A stretch of DNA of 64,000 bases. Source: BQJU01 sp965229635 (GTDB lineage Bacteria; Bacteroidota; Bacteroidia; Chitinophagales; Saprospiraceae). The notes under the pieces are model-generated. The model had not been told where the DNA came from, did not search any database, and saw only the letters and a program-made list of their open reading frames with translations. The stretch lies in assembly GCA_965229635.1 (NCBI GenBank), contig OZ245894.1, forward strand, positions 4,340,001-4,404,000, in the 5' to 3' direction. Positions 8,625 to 16,205 of this stretch are shown in pieces. A program made the translations under genes and the position numbers. Each line of letters starts with the position of its first letter. Position 1 is the first letter of the stretch.

Positions 8625-9476
8625 CTAGTGCAATACCAAAATCGGGACATCGGTATGATAAACCGTCCGGCTGGTGGCACTATCGTGGAAAAGGTTTTCC
8701 ATAAAACTGCGCTTGGGCCGGTACATAATTAGCAGATCGATATTCATTTTGGAAGCAAAATCATTTAACTCCTCGATCAATTCTTCGCCCCTAACGTTGT
8801 GGCACATCACCTCAACTTCTTTTTCCTGCTTCCCAAAGAACTCTGCCAACTCATCCATACTGATTTTGGCGGCCCTTTCGTTTTCCTCTTCAATATGTAC
8901 AATGCGCAAGAAGGGCTTGAATTCTCCCAGAATCTGTGTGGCCTGCCAAATGTGATAAGGATCATTTTCCTGCAAGTCGGTAGCATAAGCTACACTGCGA
9001 ACATCCTTAAAAATGGCCTTTTCGGGAATCACCCAAACCGGACATTCCGCCCGACGAATGGTGCCCGTAGTGATGCTGCCAAATAATTTTTCCAACCGGT
9101 TGTGCTCTCCCTTGGTCCCCATCACGATGAGGTCCATTTCTTCTTCGGCGGCAGTTTTGGTGATTAGTTGCACCGGAATACCGACTTCTACCTCGGATTC
9201 GATGGTGGGCACACGGCTTAGGTGTTGGCCGGTAGTAATTTGTGCCAGACCACGCTGCACAAAGGTTTGCATCACTTCCTTGGCCAGGTCAACCCGTTTT
9301 TGGGTAACCTGCGCAACCATCACGGGGAAGTCCATCGGCTCTGCTTCCGGGTAGATGACATGCAGCAATTTCACTTCTGCATCAAATCGATCTGCCAGCA
9401 TCAGCACGTAGCGAAAGGCATTTTCGGATGTATCTGAAAAATCAGTAGGGAAAAGGATTTTTTCTATCTTTCTCAT
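8625..9476 (-). CDS. Tandem universal stress protein
   Basis: 283 residues from the ATG at 9476 (MRKIEKILFPTDFSD); nine more codons are open upstream but fit no Usp start. Two UspA domains in tandem. The first has the ATP-binding pattern G-x2-G-x9-GS in VMGTKGEHNRLEKLFGS plus CPVWVIP. The second (from about residue 150) ends in LIMYRPKRSFMENLFHDS, where the glycines are lost, so it probably does not bind ATP in the usual way. Tandem Usps with one active half are common in Bacteroidota and take part in stress or low-oxygen adaptation. A Fnr-like palindrome lies 54 bp upstream. Confidence 0.9.
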   Translation of the reverse strand: MRKIEKILFPTDFSDTSENAFRYVLMLADRFDAEVKLLHVIYPEAEPMDFPVMVAQVTQKRVDLAKEVMQTFVQRGLAQITTGQHLSRVPTIESEVEVGIPVQLITKTAAEEEMDLIVMGTKGEHNRLEKLFGSITTGTIRRAECPVWVIPEKAIFKDVRSVAYATDLQENDPYHIWQATQILGEFKPFLRIVHIEEENERAAKISMDELAEFFGKQEKEVEVMCHNVRGEELIEELNDFASKMNIDLLIMYRPKRSFMENLFHDSATSRTVYHTDVPILVLH

Positions 9477-9529
9477 GGCTATTGCTTTTCGTTGCAATCT
9501 CAAATTGTCCTTTTCCCGGCCGTGAGGGG

Positions 9530-9543
9530 CTGACCTAGATCAA
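9530..9543 (-). promoter_or_regulatory. Candidate Crp/Fnr (DNR-type) box upstream of usp
   Basis: On the minus strand TTGAT-CTAG-GTCAG matches TTGAY-N4-RTCAA at 9 of 10 defined positions. Its position 54-67 bp before the usp start codon suits an activator site. No promoter box with strong consensus was found between it and the gene. Confidence 0.35.
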
Positions 9544-9573
9544 AAATGGGGGTGATAATCGTCATGCTCCCTA

Positions 9574-10392
9574 TTAAAGGTGCCGCAAAATGGACTTGAT
9601 CAGACCAGCGATCTTTGGAGCGGCCTGATTGGCTACATTGACTACTTCTTCGTGCGAGACCCCCTGGGCATTAGTATTCAGCGGGGCATCGGTTATACAG
9701 GAAATACCTAAAACTTTCATCCCGCCGTGGCGAGCGGCCAGCACTTCGGGTACTGTTGACATGCCCACCAGATCGGCTCCAATAGTACTCAGGTAACGGA
9801 TTTCTGCCATAGTTTCGTAGTTTGGACCGGTGACTGCGGCGTAGACGCCTTCCTTAATCGGAAGGTCTAGTTTTGTGGCACATTTTTTGGCTACAGCCAA
9901 TAATTCCGGATCATAAGCGTGCAGTAAATCGGGGAAACGCGGCCCCAGTCGTTCATCATTTGGCCCCCGCAATGGGTTTTCAGTCATCAGGTTGAGATGG
10001 TCGGTAATCAGGCAAATATCACCGGGCACGTGATCTTCAAGGAGTCCGCCACTTGCGTTGGTAATAATTACCGTTTGAATGCCCAGGAGTTGCATGATGC
10101 GAATGGGGAAAACCACTGCCTGCATGGGGTACCCTTCGTAGTAATGAACTCTTCCCTGCATGACCAAAACGGGCTGACCTTCCAAGTCTCCGGCAATAAG
10201 GTGACCTTTGTGTCCCTTTACGGTTGACACGGGAAAATTGGGTATGTCTTTAAATGGAATGCGAACAGCGTCAGAAACCTCATCCCCAAGAATGCCCAGG
10301 CCAGAGCCCAGGACCATCCCAATTTTTGGGGCCTTGGGCAATTGTTTTTGCAGCCACTGGGTAGCTTCCAGAATCTTATCGTAATCGTGCAT
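9574..10392 (-). CDS. punA: Purine nucleoside phosphorylase
   Basis: 272 residues. Trimeric-type PNP that splits inosine, guanosine and deoxy forms with phosphate into base and ribose 1-phosphate. Evidence: MVLGSGLGILGDEV (phosphate loop), VMQGRVHYYEGYPMQAVVFP, ITNASGGLLEDHVPGD, and the base-binding TGPNYETMAEIRYLSTIGAD followed by VGMSTVPEVLAARHGGMKV. The Glu and Asn (SCITDAPLN region) that recognise 6-oxopurines appear present, pointing to Ino/Guo preference and not the hexameric DeoD class. It begins at MHDYDKILEA. It is a single gene in purine salvage. Confidence 0.94.
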   Translation of the reverse strand: MHDYDKILEATQWLQKQLPKAPKIGMVLGSGLGILGDEVSDAVRIPFKDIPNFPVSTVKGHKGHLIAGDLEGQPVLVMQGRVHYYEGYPMQAVVFPIRIMQLLGIQTVIITNASGGLLEDHVPGDICLITDHLNLMTENPLRGPNDERLGPRFPDLLHAYDPELLAVAKKCATKLDLPIKEGVYAAVTGPNYETMAEIRYLSTIGADLVGMSTVPEVLAARHGGMKVLGISCITDAPLNTNAQGVSHEEVVNVANQAAPKIAGLIKSILRHL

Positions 10393-10506
10393 TGGTTAAG
10401 GCTTTGCGGGCACTAGTGCGACTAGTCCGAAATGATTGAATCGTTTTTCAGGCGCTAAGCATTGATTATGCTGAATATTGAATGTCAATCACTTCTGCAT
10501 CGATCA

Positions 10507-11523
10507 CTATTTTGCCAGTTGTTGATAGTATTTTTGAAATAGCTCACCGTAGGTTTGGAGTGATTGAACAATCGACTCTGAAATGTCCTCCGATGATTTG
10601 TCTTTTAAAGGCAGTGCACTGACTTTCATGCGCACATTGGCCCTGTACAATTTGTAATATAAAAGGATTTTTTGATCCTCCTCGTTTTCGATACAGGCAT
10701 ATTGTTGTAAATAGGCGTTTAGAAAGCTATCGGCAAGATTTGCATGGCCGTGATAGTCCAAATCCATGCACAAAAAACCAAGCTCAGCTAACAGGTCTTG
10801 CTTACGTAAATGCTCATCAAATTCGATGCAGTCGAAAATGATGGGTTTTTCCATCAAAAAGATATTACCGGAATGCAAATCGCCATGACCGTCTACACAA
10901 AATCCTGCTTCGTAGCGTTCCCGCAGGCGATCTTCGTGCTGTTGGAGAAATTTTTGGCTGTAGCCAATGGTATCCTGCAAGACGCGCTCAAAATCAGAAC
11001 CAATTATACGACCCAGCACTGATTTTACACTAAGTAAATCGGCAAAATCCCGGTATTGCTCTTCGATGTCCAACGCCTTTGTGCACCGCTCCGCCCGCTT
11101 GTGGAAATCGGCCAGAATAACTGCCACGTTCCGCATATCCTTTTGGCTGACGGCGTCTTCTCTGAGCAGCTTACTCATCAGTCGTTCATTGTCCAACTTC
11201 TTCATTTGCAGAACGTAATCGATTAATTCACCTTCGCTTTCACCAATGGAAACGTGATTTTCTTTTTTATAAACCGGGAGTACTTGCAGATATACTTCGG
11301 GAGCCAGCCGTCGGTTCAGTTTCAATTCCTGTTCACAAAAGTGTTTTCGTTGTTCCAGTGTTGAAAAGTCCAAAAATGAATATTTCAGGGGCTTCTTAAT
11401 CTTGTATGCTTTTTCGTCGGTAAGCAAAATCCAGGAAATGTGCGTTTCCTGAAAATGAACCCCCTCAGTAGGAGAGGGGAAGCCTTTCTCCTGAATCAAC
11501 AGCTGAATATCGTCATCGGTCAT
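10507..11523 (-). CDS. Aminoglycoside phosphotransferase-like kinase (COG2187 type)
   Basis: 338 residues. The start MTDDDIQLLIQEKGFP, with YKIKKPLKYSFLDFSTLEQR (a Lys-containing N-lobe), and the catalytic loop VDGHGDLHSGNIFLMEKP (near residue 215), followed by IFDCIEFDE, identify the protein-kinase-like phosphotransferase fold. HGDLHxGN holds the Brenner Asp and Asn, and the later Asp binds metal. In many bacteria this domain is the N-terminal half of a fused protein whose C-terminal half is a P-loop kinase (COG0645). Here that partner is the separate gene ending 15 bp upstream. The substrate is unknown; resistance to aminoglycosides should not be inferred. Confidence 0.75.
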   Translation of the reverse strand: MTDDDIQLLIQEKGFPSPTEGVHFQETHISWILLTDEKAYKIKKPLKYSFLDFSTLEQRKHFCEQELKLNRRLAPEVYLQVLPVYKKENHVSIGESEGELIDYVLQMKKLDNERLMSKLLREDAVSQKDMRNVAVILADFHKRAERCTKALDIEEQYRDFADLLSVKSVLGRIIGSDFERVLQDTIGYSQKFLQQHEDRLRERYEAGFCVDGHGDLHSGNIFLMEKPIIFDCIEFDEHLRKQDLLAELGFLCMDLDYHGHANLADSFLNAYLQQYACIENEEDQKILLYYKLYRANVRMKVSALPLKDKSSEDISESIVQSLQTYGELFQKYYQQLAK

Positions 11524-11538
11524 TCGATATCAATTTTA

Positions 11539-12027
11539 TCAGAGCAAATAGTACTTTGCCACTGTAACCATCTCATCCAGATTATTGTTGGTCGACCAAA
11601 GTACGAGGTGGTGGTGTTGCAGCGGCTCGTATTGTGTTTTGACCTTTTTATATATCTCAAAATCGGCCTCGCTATGGGCTCTTTTTTTGCTCACGCGTTC
11701 CCTGATGAGTGCTTCATCTGCCTGAATTTGAATCCAGTGAAAAGGACGTTTTTCGGCTTTCGCCAGATCTTCAAACTGCCTGCGTAGTTCCTGGCGGTAG
11801 AACGTGGCATCAACAACAACGGTTTTGTCGGCTTTGAGCGCATCAGCGGCCCTCTCCTGCATTTTTTTGTAAATTAAATGCTTGGTTTCCCGACGATAGT
11901 CTCCTTGCTTATCGAGTGATGCCCGGATCAAATCACTATTCAAATGAACAAAGCCGCAATTTTTGGCAAAAGCCTCCGCAAAGGTTGTCTTGCCGGTCCC
12001 AGGCAGTCCCGTTACGATTATGAGCAT
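11539..12027 (-). CDS. Small P-loop kinase (COG0645 type)
   Basis: 162 residues. Walker A motif TGLPGTGKTTFAEAFAK is at residues 6-22. DATFYRQELRRQFEDLAK fits the substrate-lid region of gluconate/shikimate-like kinases, and the protein ends with the segment that closes the nucleotide site. It is predicted to phosphorylate a small molecule. It is transcribed first, 15 bp before the phosphotransferase-like gene, so the two make an operon. In the common fused protein the order is phosphotransferase then P-loop kinase; here the gene order is the reverse. That favours a protein-protein partnership over a recent split of a fused gene. Confidence 0.75.
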   Translation of the reverse strand: MLIIVTGLPGTGKTTFAEAFAKNCGFVHLNSDLIRASLDKQGDYRRETKHLIYKKMQERAADALKADKTVVVDATFYRQELRRQFEDLAKAEKRPFHWIQIQADEALIRERVSKKRAHSEADFEIYKKVKTQYEPLQHHHLVLWSTNNNLDEMVTVAKYYLL

Positions 12028-12130
12028 AGGTCACTTGATTTTTAGCAAAGGTAATCTTCTCGGTGCATTCCAACTGTGAGGGCGATCATAATTAAGGGAA
12101 ACAATGATCACAAAAATTGTGCACAATGTG

Positions 12131-12138
12131 TACCTTTG
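12131..12138 (+). promoter_or_regulatory. -7 box TACCTTTG before CBS gene
   Basis: Exact TAnnTTTG match that ends 4 nt before ATG 12143, the same spacing as at 7330. It suggests a leaderless mRNA and supports 12143 over the upstream ATG 12104 as the start. Confidence 0.45.
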
Positions 12139-12142
12139 TTCA

Positions 12143-12577
12143 ATGACAAAAAATGCCACCATTGCTCAAGTCATGAACCGGAACCTTCCTGCGATTCATC
12201 ACCAGACCACTGTAGAAGAATCCTGCCTGTATTTCGTAAAACATCATTGTCATTATCTTCCGGTGACTGATGACAGAGCACAACTGGTGGGAATTCTCAG
12301 CACACTCGATGTGCTCTCTACGGCTATTGACTACGTGGAACAAGGGGGCGCTGCTCTGAGCAAGGCAAGGAAACACCTCACAGTGGCAGAATTGATGAAT
12401 CGAGACTTTTTTCAAATTCAGGACAATGCTTCGGTACAGGAAGCTTTGGAACTATTTGATAACGAAAATTGCTGGGCTTTACCGGTCTTATCGGGCGATA
12501 AACTGGTGGGTATGATTACCAGCGTTGATTTGGTCCATTATTTTACCCATCAGGCTAAGTATGCCTTAAAACAGTAG
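12143..12577 (+). CDS. CBS-pair domain protein
   Basis: 144 residues from ATG 12143 (MTKNATIAQVMNRNLP). Two CBS motifs: residues about 5-65 (VMNRNLPAIHHQTTVEESC ... HYLPVTDDRAQLVGILSTLD) and about 80-140 (LMNRDFFQIQDNASVQEAL ... ALPVLSGDKLVGMITSVDLV). No other domain is attached, so this is a stand-alone adenosine-ligand sensor of the Bateman type. Such proteins bind AMP, ATP or SAM and often regulate a partner enzyme or channel. The 3' end overlaps the convergent TauE/SafE gene by 12 bp. A start at 12104 would add 13 residues upstream of the promoter box and is less likely. Confidence 0.85.
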   Translation: MTKNATIAQVMNRNLPAIHHQTTVEESCLYFVKHHCHYLPVTDDRAQLVGILSTLDVLSTAIDYVEQGGAALSKARKHLTVAELMNRDFFQIQDNASVQEALELFDNENCWALPVLSGDKLVGMITSVDLVHYFTHQAKYALKQ

Positions 12578-13330
12578 CTTCAGTGCAGCAATAAAGGTGA
12601 CAATGATAATGAAATACCGGTACTCTCTTTCCGGTATCAGATGCACAATCTTAATGCCCACCCACACGCCAATAAAGATCACGGGAAGTGCCAATAGATT
12701 CAGGGAAAAGGAAGTAAGGGTAATCGTTCCCCAGAAGAATATATGCAGCGGAATTTTAAATAGGTTGATGATCAGAAAAAACCAGGCGCCAGTACCGATA
12801 AAGCTATTCTTCGGCAGATTCACGGCCAGCAAATAGACGGTCATCACCGGCCCGGCGGCATTGCCAATCATGGTGCTAAATCCGCCTAGTAAGCCAAAAA
12901 TGACACCAAAAACTTTACTTTCAGTGATATAGGTGGGCAATGCCCTTTGCTGTTGAACCACCATAAGTCCCAGACTGGCGAGTACCACCACCGCCATCAA
13001 TTTTTTAAAGAGGGCGTCATTGATATAATAGCCTACACCCAGTCCGATCAATACACCTATTGCTGCGGCTGGCAGTAACTTCCAAACGTAATTCCAGTTG
13101 GCATGTCTATTGTAGTACCTCACAGCAAATACATCGGCCATCGACAGCATGGGCAAAATGAGACCAGCTGAGGCTTTGCCGCCAAAGGCAATAGCCATAA
13201 AGGGAATGATGATCATGCCAATGCCCTTGATGCCGGCCTTAGACATACCCAACACAAAGGCTCCGGCAAAAAGCCAGAACCATTGATTGGTAGCGAGTTT
13301 GGGTAGAGAAAAAAGGAATAAATCAGACAC
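12566..13330 (-). CDS. TauE/SafE family membrane permease
   Basis: 254 residues with about eight hydrophobic segments. The N terminus has WFWLFAGAFVLGMSKAGIKG, the first TauE/SafE repeat (GxxxGxxG with KxG), and the middle has FGLLGGFSTMIGNAAGPVMT, the second repeat. The family exports sulfite, sulfoacetate or other anions. The start is GTG at 13330; the stop TAG of the upstream gene shares its G with this GTG, so translation is probably coupled. It lies 0.9 kb from the methionine cluster, which makes a sulfur-anion role attractive but unproven. Confidence 0.85.
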   Translation of the reverse strand: MSDLFLFSLPKLATNQWFWLFAGAFVLGMSKAGIKGIGMIIIPFMAIAFGGKASAGLILPMLSMADVFAVRYYNRHANWNYVWKLLPAAAIGVLIGLGVGYYINDALFKKLMAVVVLASLGLMVVQQQRALPTYITESKVFGVIFGLLGGFSTMIGNAAGPVMTVYLLAVNLPKNSFIGTGAWFFLIINLFKIPLHIFFWGTITLTSFSLNLLALPVIFIGVWVGIKIVHLIPEREYRYFIIIVTFIAALKLLF

Positions 13331-14160
13331 TATTGCGATGACTTGGGTAGATAGTTCATTTCGAGATCTACGAGTTTTAGGCCTTCATTTTCTTTGACCT
13401 CCCACAGCGCTTCGAAGCTCTCTTTTGTCTGGTCGCGCAGCAGGATGGTTTCGTAGTCACCGCGGCGGTAGACGCCCAAATGGAAGAGTTCTTCCCCCTC
13501 TATGAACTGCTCGTAGTCAATCAGGCGGTAACCACTCTTGTTGCGTTGCAGCATATCGGTATTGAAGACTTTCAAATTCGAGGATATGTAAACATAAGAT
13601 CGGGGTTCATTGACTTCTCCCAAATGATACAACGCCAAATACTGGGTAACTTTCCCCGGGGTTGTATAGGCTTCAACATCCACAAGATAAAAATCCTGAC
13701 TGGTCATTTCCTCGGTTTTCTTTTTGATGCCTTCCTGCGAATCAAGGTTCCATACTTTGTGTGTCACGTCACTCTTGTGCCAAACACCAATGTAATAGAA
13801 TTCTCGTTCCGAAACAGCGTAGGCTTCGACTTCATCCATCAGAAAGCCCGCACTGGCCCTGGCCCTCTTCCGCTTGACAAATTCTGGCCAGCCCAGCACC
13901 AGTTCCATCTCAGATTTCAGGTTGCTTTCCGTCCAGATGCCATTGTAATAACGGACCTTTCCCATTCGATAACTTTCCAGGTCGATAAGGCGGTAACCGG
14001 CACTACCAAGGGAATCATTGGCCTGCACAAAGTTGTCCCAGGTCAGGGATTCGCGATAGGCTAGTTTGGCTTCGGTTTGTTGAAATACACCGGAATAGAT
14101 TTTCTGGCTGAACAGTTGGTTGACTGTCAGAAAGGAGAGTAGGATTAGTAATTTTTTCAT
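13330..14160 (-). CDS. Secreted protein with about 40-residue bacterial tandem repeats
   Basis: 276 residues from ATG 14160 with signal peptide MKKLLILLSFLTVNQLFSQ. The frame is open 81 codons upstream, but that stretch is Arg/His-rich, lacks conserved features and would mask the signal. The body is five repeats with the pattern G-Y/F-x-L-V/I-D-x-E-x-Y followed by a Y-x-G-V/I-W/Y strand (YRLIDLESYRMGKVRYYNGI; FLMDEVEAYAVS; FYLVDVEAYT; YRLIDYEQFIEGE; GLKLVDLEM). This matches the bacterial tandem repeat domain found in some fungal polyglycine hydrolases and bacterial surface proteins. No catalytic motif is visible. Its stop overlaps the TauE start codon by one base. Confidence 0.7.
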   Translation of the reverse strand: MKKLLILLSFLTVNQLFSQKIYSGVFQQTEAKLAYRESLTWDNFVQANDSLGSAGYRLIDLESYRMGKVRYYNGIWTESNLKSEMELVLGWPEFVKRKRARASAGFLMDEVEAYAVSEREFYYIGVWHKSDVTHKVWNLDSQEGIKKKTEEMTSQDFYLVDVEAYTTPGKVTQYLALYHLGEVNEPRSYVYISSNLKVFNTDMLQRNKSGYRLIDYEQFIEGEELFHLGVYRRGDYETILLRDQTKESFEALWEVKENEGLKLVDLEMNYLPKSSQ

Positions 14161-14243
14161 TGGGCAAAAATTTGCGTGAATGGGTTGCGTGTTTTGCGAT
14201 TTGTTAATAAGACGTCGGCCAAACCTGCAATATTGTGCAAAAT

Positions 14244-15422
14244 TTATATACTTGATGATCGTAATGCTTTTCCAATATCGGCTTTCAGATCCTCGATGTG
14301 TTCGAGACCTACCGAGATGCGGATGAGTCCCGGCGTAATGCCAACGGCCAGTCGCTCCTCTTCCTTGAGTTTTGAATGTGTGGTAGATGTCGGATGGGTG
14401 CATATTGTCCGACTATCGCCGAGGTTGGAAGAGAGAGAACAAAATTCCAAAGCATTCAAAAAGCGCATGGCCGTCTCCGCCCCACCCTTGATTTCAAAGC
14501 TTACCAATCCGCCACCGAGCTTCATTTGTCGTTTGGCAAGTTCATACTGAGGGTGGGAAGGCAGATGTGGATAGCGCACCTGGCTGACGGCATCATTTCC
14601 TTCCAGGAATGTAGCCAATTCCAGCGCATTCCGGCAATGCCGATCAAGGCGCACATGTAGGGTTTCCAGGCTCTTTGACAATACCCAGGCATTGAATGGG
14701 GCCATGGCCGGACCGGTATGTCGACAAAAGAAAGTGACCTCATCGATCAACTCCTGTCTGCCCACAATGATACCCCCCAAAATACGTCCCTGGCCATCCA
14801 TCCACTTGGTGCCGGAGTGAACAACCAGATCAGCTCCGTATTGAATGGGTTGCTGGATATAGGGCGTAGCAAAACAATTATCAATATTAAAGATCAAATC
14901 GTGTCTTTTGGCAAATTGTCCCGCCTTTTCCAGGTCGACCAGTGTCAATCCAGGATTAGACGGAGATTCCACCACCAGCATTTTGGTGTTTTCCTGAATG
15001 GCAGCATCCCAGTCTTCCTCTTTTTCCGGATCGACGTAGGTATGGGTGATACCCCACTTGCTCAGAATCTGTGTCAATATTTGGTGGGTAGACCCAAAAA
15101 CGGCCCGGGAGGAAATAACGTGATCACCGGATTGCAGGAAGGCCGCCATGCTTGCAAATACCGCCGCCATTCCCGAGGCGGTAGCGAAACCGGCTTCGGC
15201 GCTTTCCATCTCACAAACCTTCCTGATAAATTCATCCGTATTGGGATTGCTGTACCGCGAATAAATCAAACCATCACCCTGACCGGCAAAAGTGTCCCGC
15301 ATGGTCTCTCCATCCGGAAAGGTAAAGCTGGAGGTCAGAAACAGTGGTGTGCTGTGTTCCAGATACTGCGTTCGTTCCGTTTGTTGTCGTATTGCTTTGG
15401 TTTCAAAATGTTTTGACTCCAT
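14244..15422 (-). CDS. metZ: O-succinylhomoserine sulfhydrylase-like PLP enzyme
   Basis: 392 residues, Cys/Met-metabolism PLP family. Predicted to convert an O-acylhomoserine and sulfide to homocysteine. The PLP lysine lies in VVHSGTKWMDGQGRILGG; the DGQGR following the lysine is characteristic of MetZ and sets it apart from cystathionine gamma-synthase and MetY. The N terminus has FETKAIRQQTERTQYLEHS and the tyrosine/arginine pair in IYSRYSNPN. The C terminus has THPTSTTHSKL and RISVGLEHIEDL. It follows osmC by 28 bp on the minus strand and is divergent from metY, so two homocysteine-forming sulfhydrylases face each other across one regulatory region. Confidence 0.85.
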   Translation of the reverse strand: MESKHFETKAIRQQTERTQYLEHSTPLFLTSSFTFPDGETMRDTFAGQGDGLIYSRYSNPNTDEFIRKVCEMESAEAGFATASGMAAVFASMAAFLQSGDHVISSRAVFGSTHQILTQILSKWGITHTYVDPEKEEDWDAAIQENTKMLVVESPSNPGLTLVDLEKAGQFAKRHDLIFNIDNCFATPYIQQPIQYGADLVVHSGTKWMDGQGRILGGIIVGRQELIDEVTFFCRHTGPAMAPFNAWVLSKSLETLHVRLDRHCRNALELATFLEGNDAVSQVRYPHLPSHPQYELAKRQMKLGGGLVSFEIKGGAETAMRFLNALEFCSLSSNLGDSRTICTHPTSTTHSKLKEEERLAVGITPGLIRISVGLEHIEDLKADIGKALRSSSI

Positions 15423-15450
15423 GGATTGCTGATTTTAAAAAAACACTTCA

Positions 15451-15870
15451 CTATTCGGCACTTACTTCATAACTCCAGGTAATGTCCACGGAGCCCTTTA
15501 GCATCATAGACACGGAGCAAAGTTTCTCCATCGATACACGGCAGGCACGTTCCACTTTCTTCTCATCCAGATCGCCAACGAGCTTATAATGTAGGTGGAT
15601 TTTCTCAAATACAGCGGGAATCTGATTTTCAACGCGGGTTCCCTCCACAGTGATTTTGATGTCCTTGATTTCCTGACGTTGTTTGCGCAGTAAGTGGATC
15701 ACATCAATAGAGCTACAACCACCAACACTGGCCAGCAGAAGCTGCATTGGGCGAAAGGCTTTATTACCACCGCCTATCTCCGGAGAGCCGTCAATTTCGG
15801 CGGTTAGGCCCAGGTCATTCGTGGCTTGCATGTGGAAGGCATCATCAATTCGGTGCAGGTCTACTTTCAT
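15451..15870 (-). CDS. OsmC family protein
   Basis: 139 residues. OsmC/Ohr superfamily, which reduces organic hydroperoxides with two cysteines. The segment RPMQLLLASVGGCSSIDVIH carries the first conserved Cys (near residue 52), and EKLCSVSMMLK near residue 118 carries the second. It begins MKVDLHRIDDAFHMQA. It is the first gene of a probable two-gene operon with metZ, which fits a link between thiol redox balance and sulfur amino acid synthesis. The YhfA-like subgroup (OsmC without an Ohr signature) is the closest match by form. Confidence 0.85.
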   Translation of the reverse strand: MKVDLHRIDDAFHMQATNDLGLTAEIDGSPEIGGGNKAFRPMQLLLASVGGCSSIDVIHLLRKQRQEIKDIKITVEGTRVENQIPAVFEKIHLHYKLVGDLDEKKVERACRVSMEKLCSVSMMLKGSVDITWSYEVSAE

Positions 15871-15919
15871 GTTTTAACAAAATTTTAGGATAATTTTTCG
15901 GACAAGTCTATGGAAATTA

Positions 15920-15951
15920 TTTGATTTTTTTGGGAATAGCTACTACTTTTG
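15920..15951 (+). promoter_or_regulatory. Promoter of the metY-metX transcript
   Basis: TTTG at 15920-15923, a 20-nt spacer, and TACTTTTG at 15944-15951 match both Bacteroidota promoter boxes. The start would be near 15957, which places the SAM-I riboswitch at the very 5' end of the RNA. Confidence 0.65.
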
Positions 15952-15978
15952 TGCCATCAATCACTTCTGACCAAGGAT

Positions 15979-16105
15979 TGATTTTATACAGAAGGGTGGA
16001 GAGAACAGGCTCTTTGAAACCCTGGCAACCGTGGAACAGTCCAAAAGGTGCCAATTCCTGCCAAGGGGCATTCCGTATTGGGATGTAATTGGAAATATAA
16101 GATCA
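15979..16105 (+). promoter_or_regulatory. SAM-I (S-box) riboswitch
   Basis: The aptamer core follows the S-box order: GAAGGGTGGAGAGAACAGGC, then TTTGAAACCCTGGCAACC, then AAAAGGTGCCAATTCCTGCC. P1 pairs ATTTTATA (15981-15988) with TATAAGAT (16096-16103) through eight pairs, one of them G-U. P2 contains CAGG/CCTG with the TGAAAC loop side. A hairpin CATTCCGTATTGGGATG (16069-16085) sits before the closing strand. The class binds S-adenosylmethionine and normally turns off methionine synthesis genes. It lies between a promoter (15920-15951) and metY. No terminator with a T-run follows directly, so the expression platform may work on translation or with the downstream leader peptide. Confidence 0.88.
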
Positions 16106-16178
16106 CATTCAAATGATTCATTCCAGAAATTCTTATTCCACATTCAATTTTAGTTCAGTCATCAGCCCACGTACAGTG

Positions 16179-16205
16179 ATGATTTGCTGTTGTTGTTGCT
16201 GTTAA
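16179..16205 (+). CDS. Poly-cysteine leader peptide (Met-Ile-Cys6)
   Basis: ATG ATT is followed by six cysteine codons (TGC TGT TGT TGT TGC TGT) and TAA. It lies 75 nt after the riboswitch P1 and 122 nt before metY. A run of six Cys codons in an eight-codon frame within the leader of a sulfur-metabolism operon is the classical form of an attenuator leader peptide, by analogy with His- and Trp-rich leaders and the poly-Cys small frames described in some actinobacteria. A ribosome should stall on it when Cys-tRNA is scarce. There is no obvious Shine-Dalgarno sequence, as is usual in this phylum. Function is inferred from sequence and position. Confidence 0.6.
   Translation: MICCCCCC

Noticed and set aside
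14161..14403. An 81-residue N-terminal extension of the repeat protein
   Set aside because: It is Arg/His-rich without a family match, and it hides a clear signal peptide that starts at 14160.
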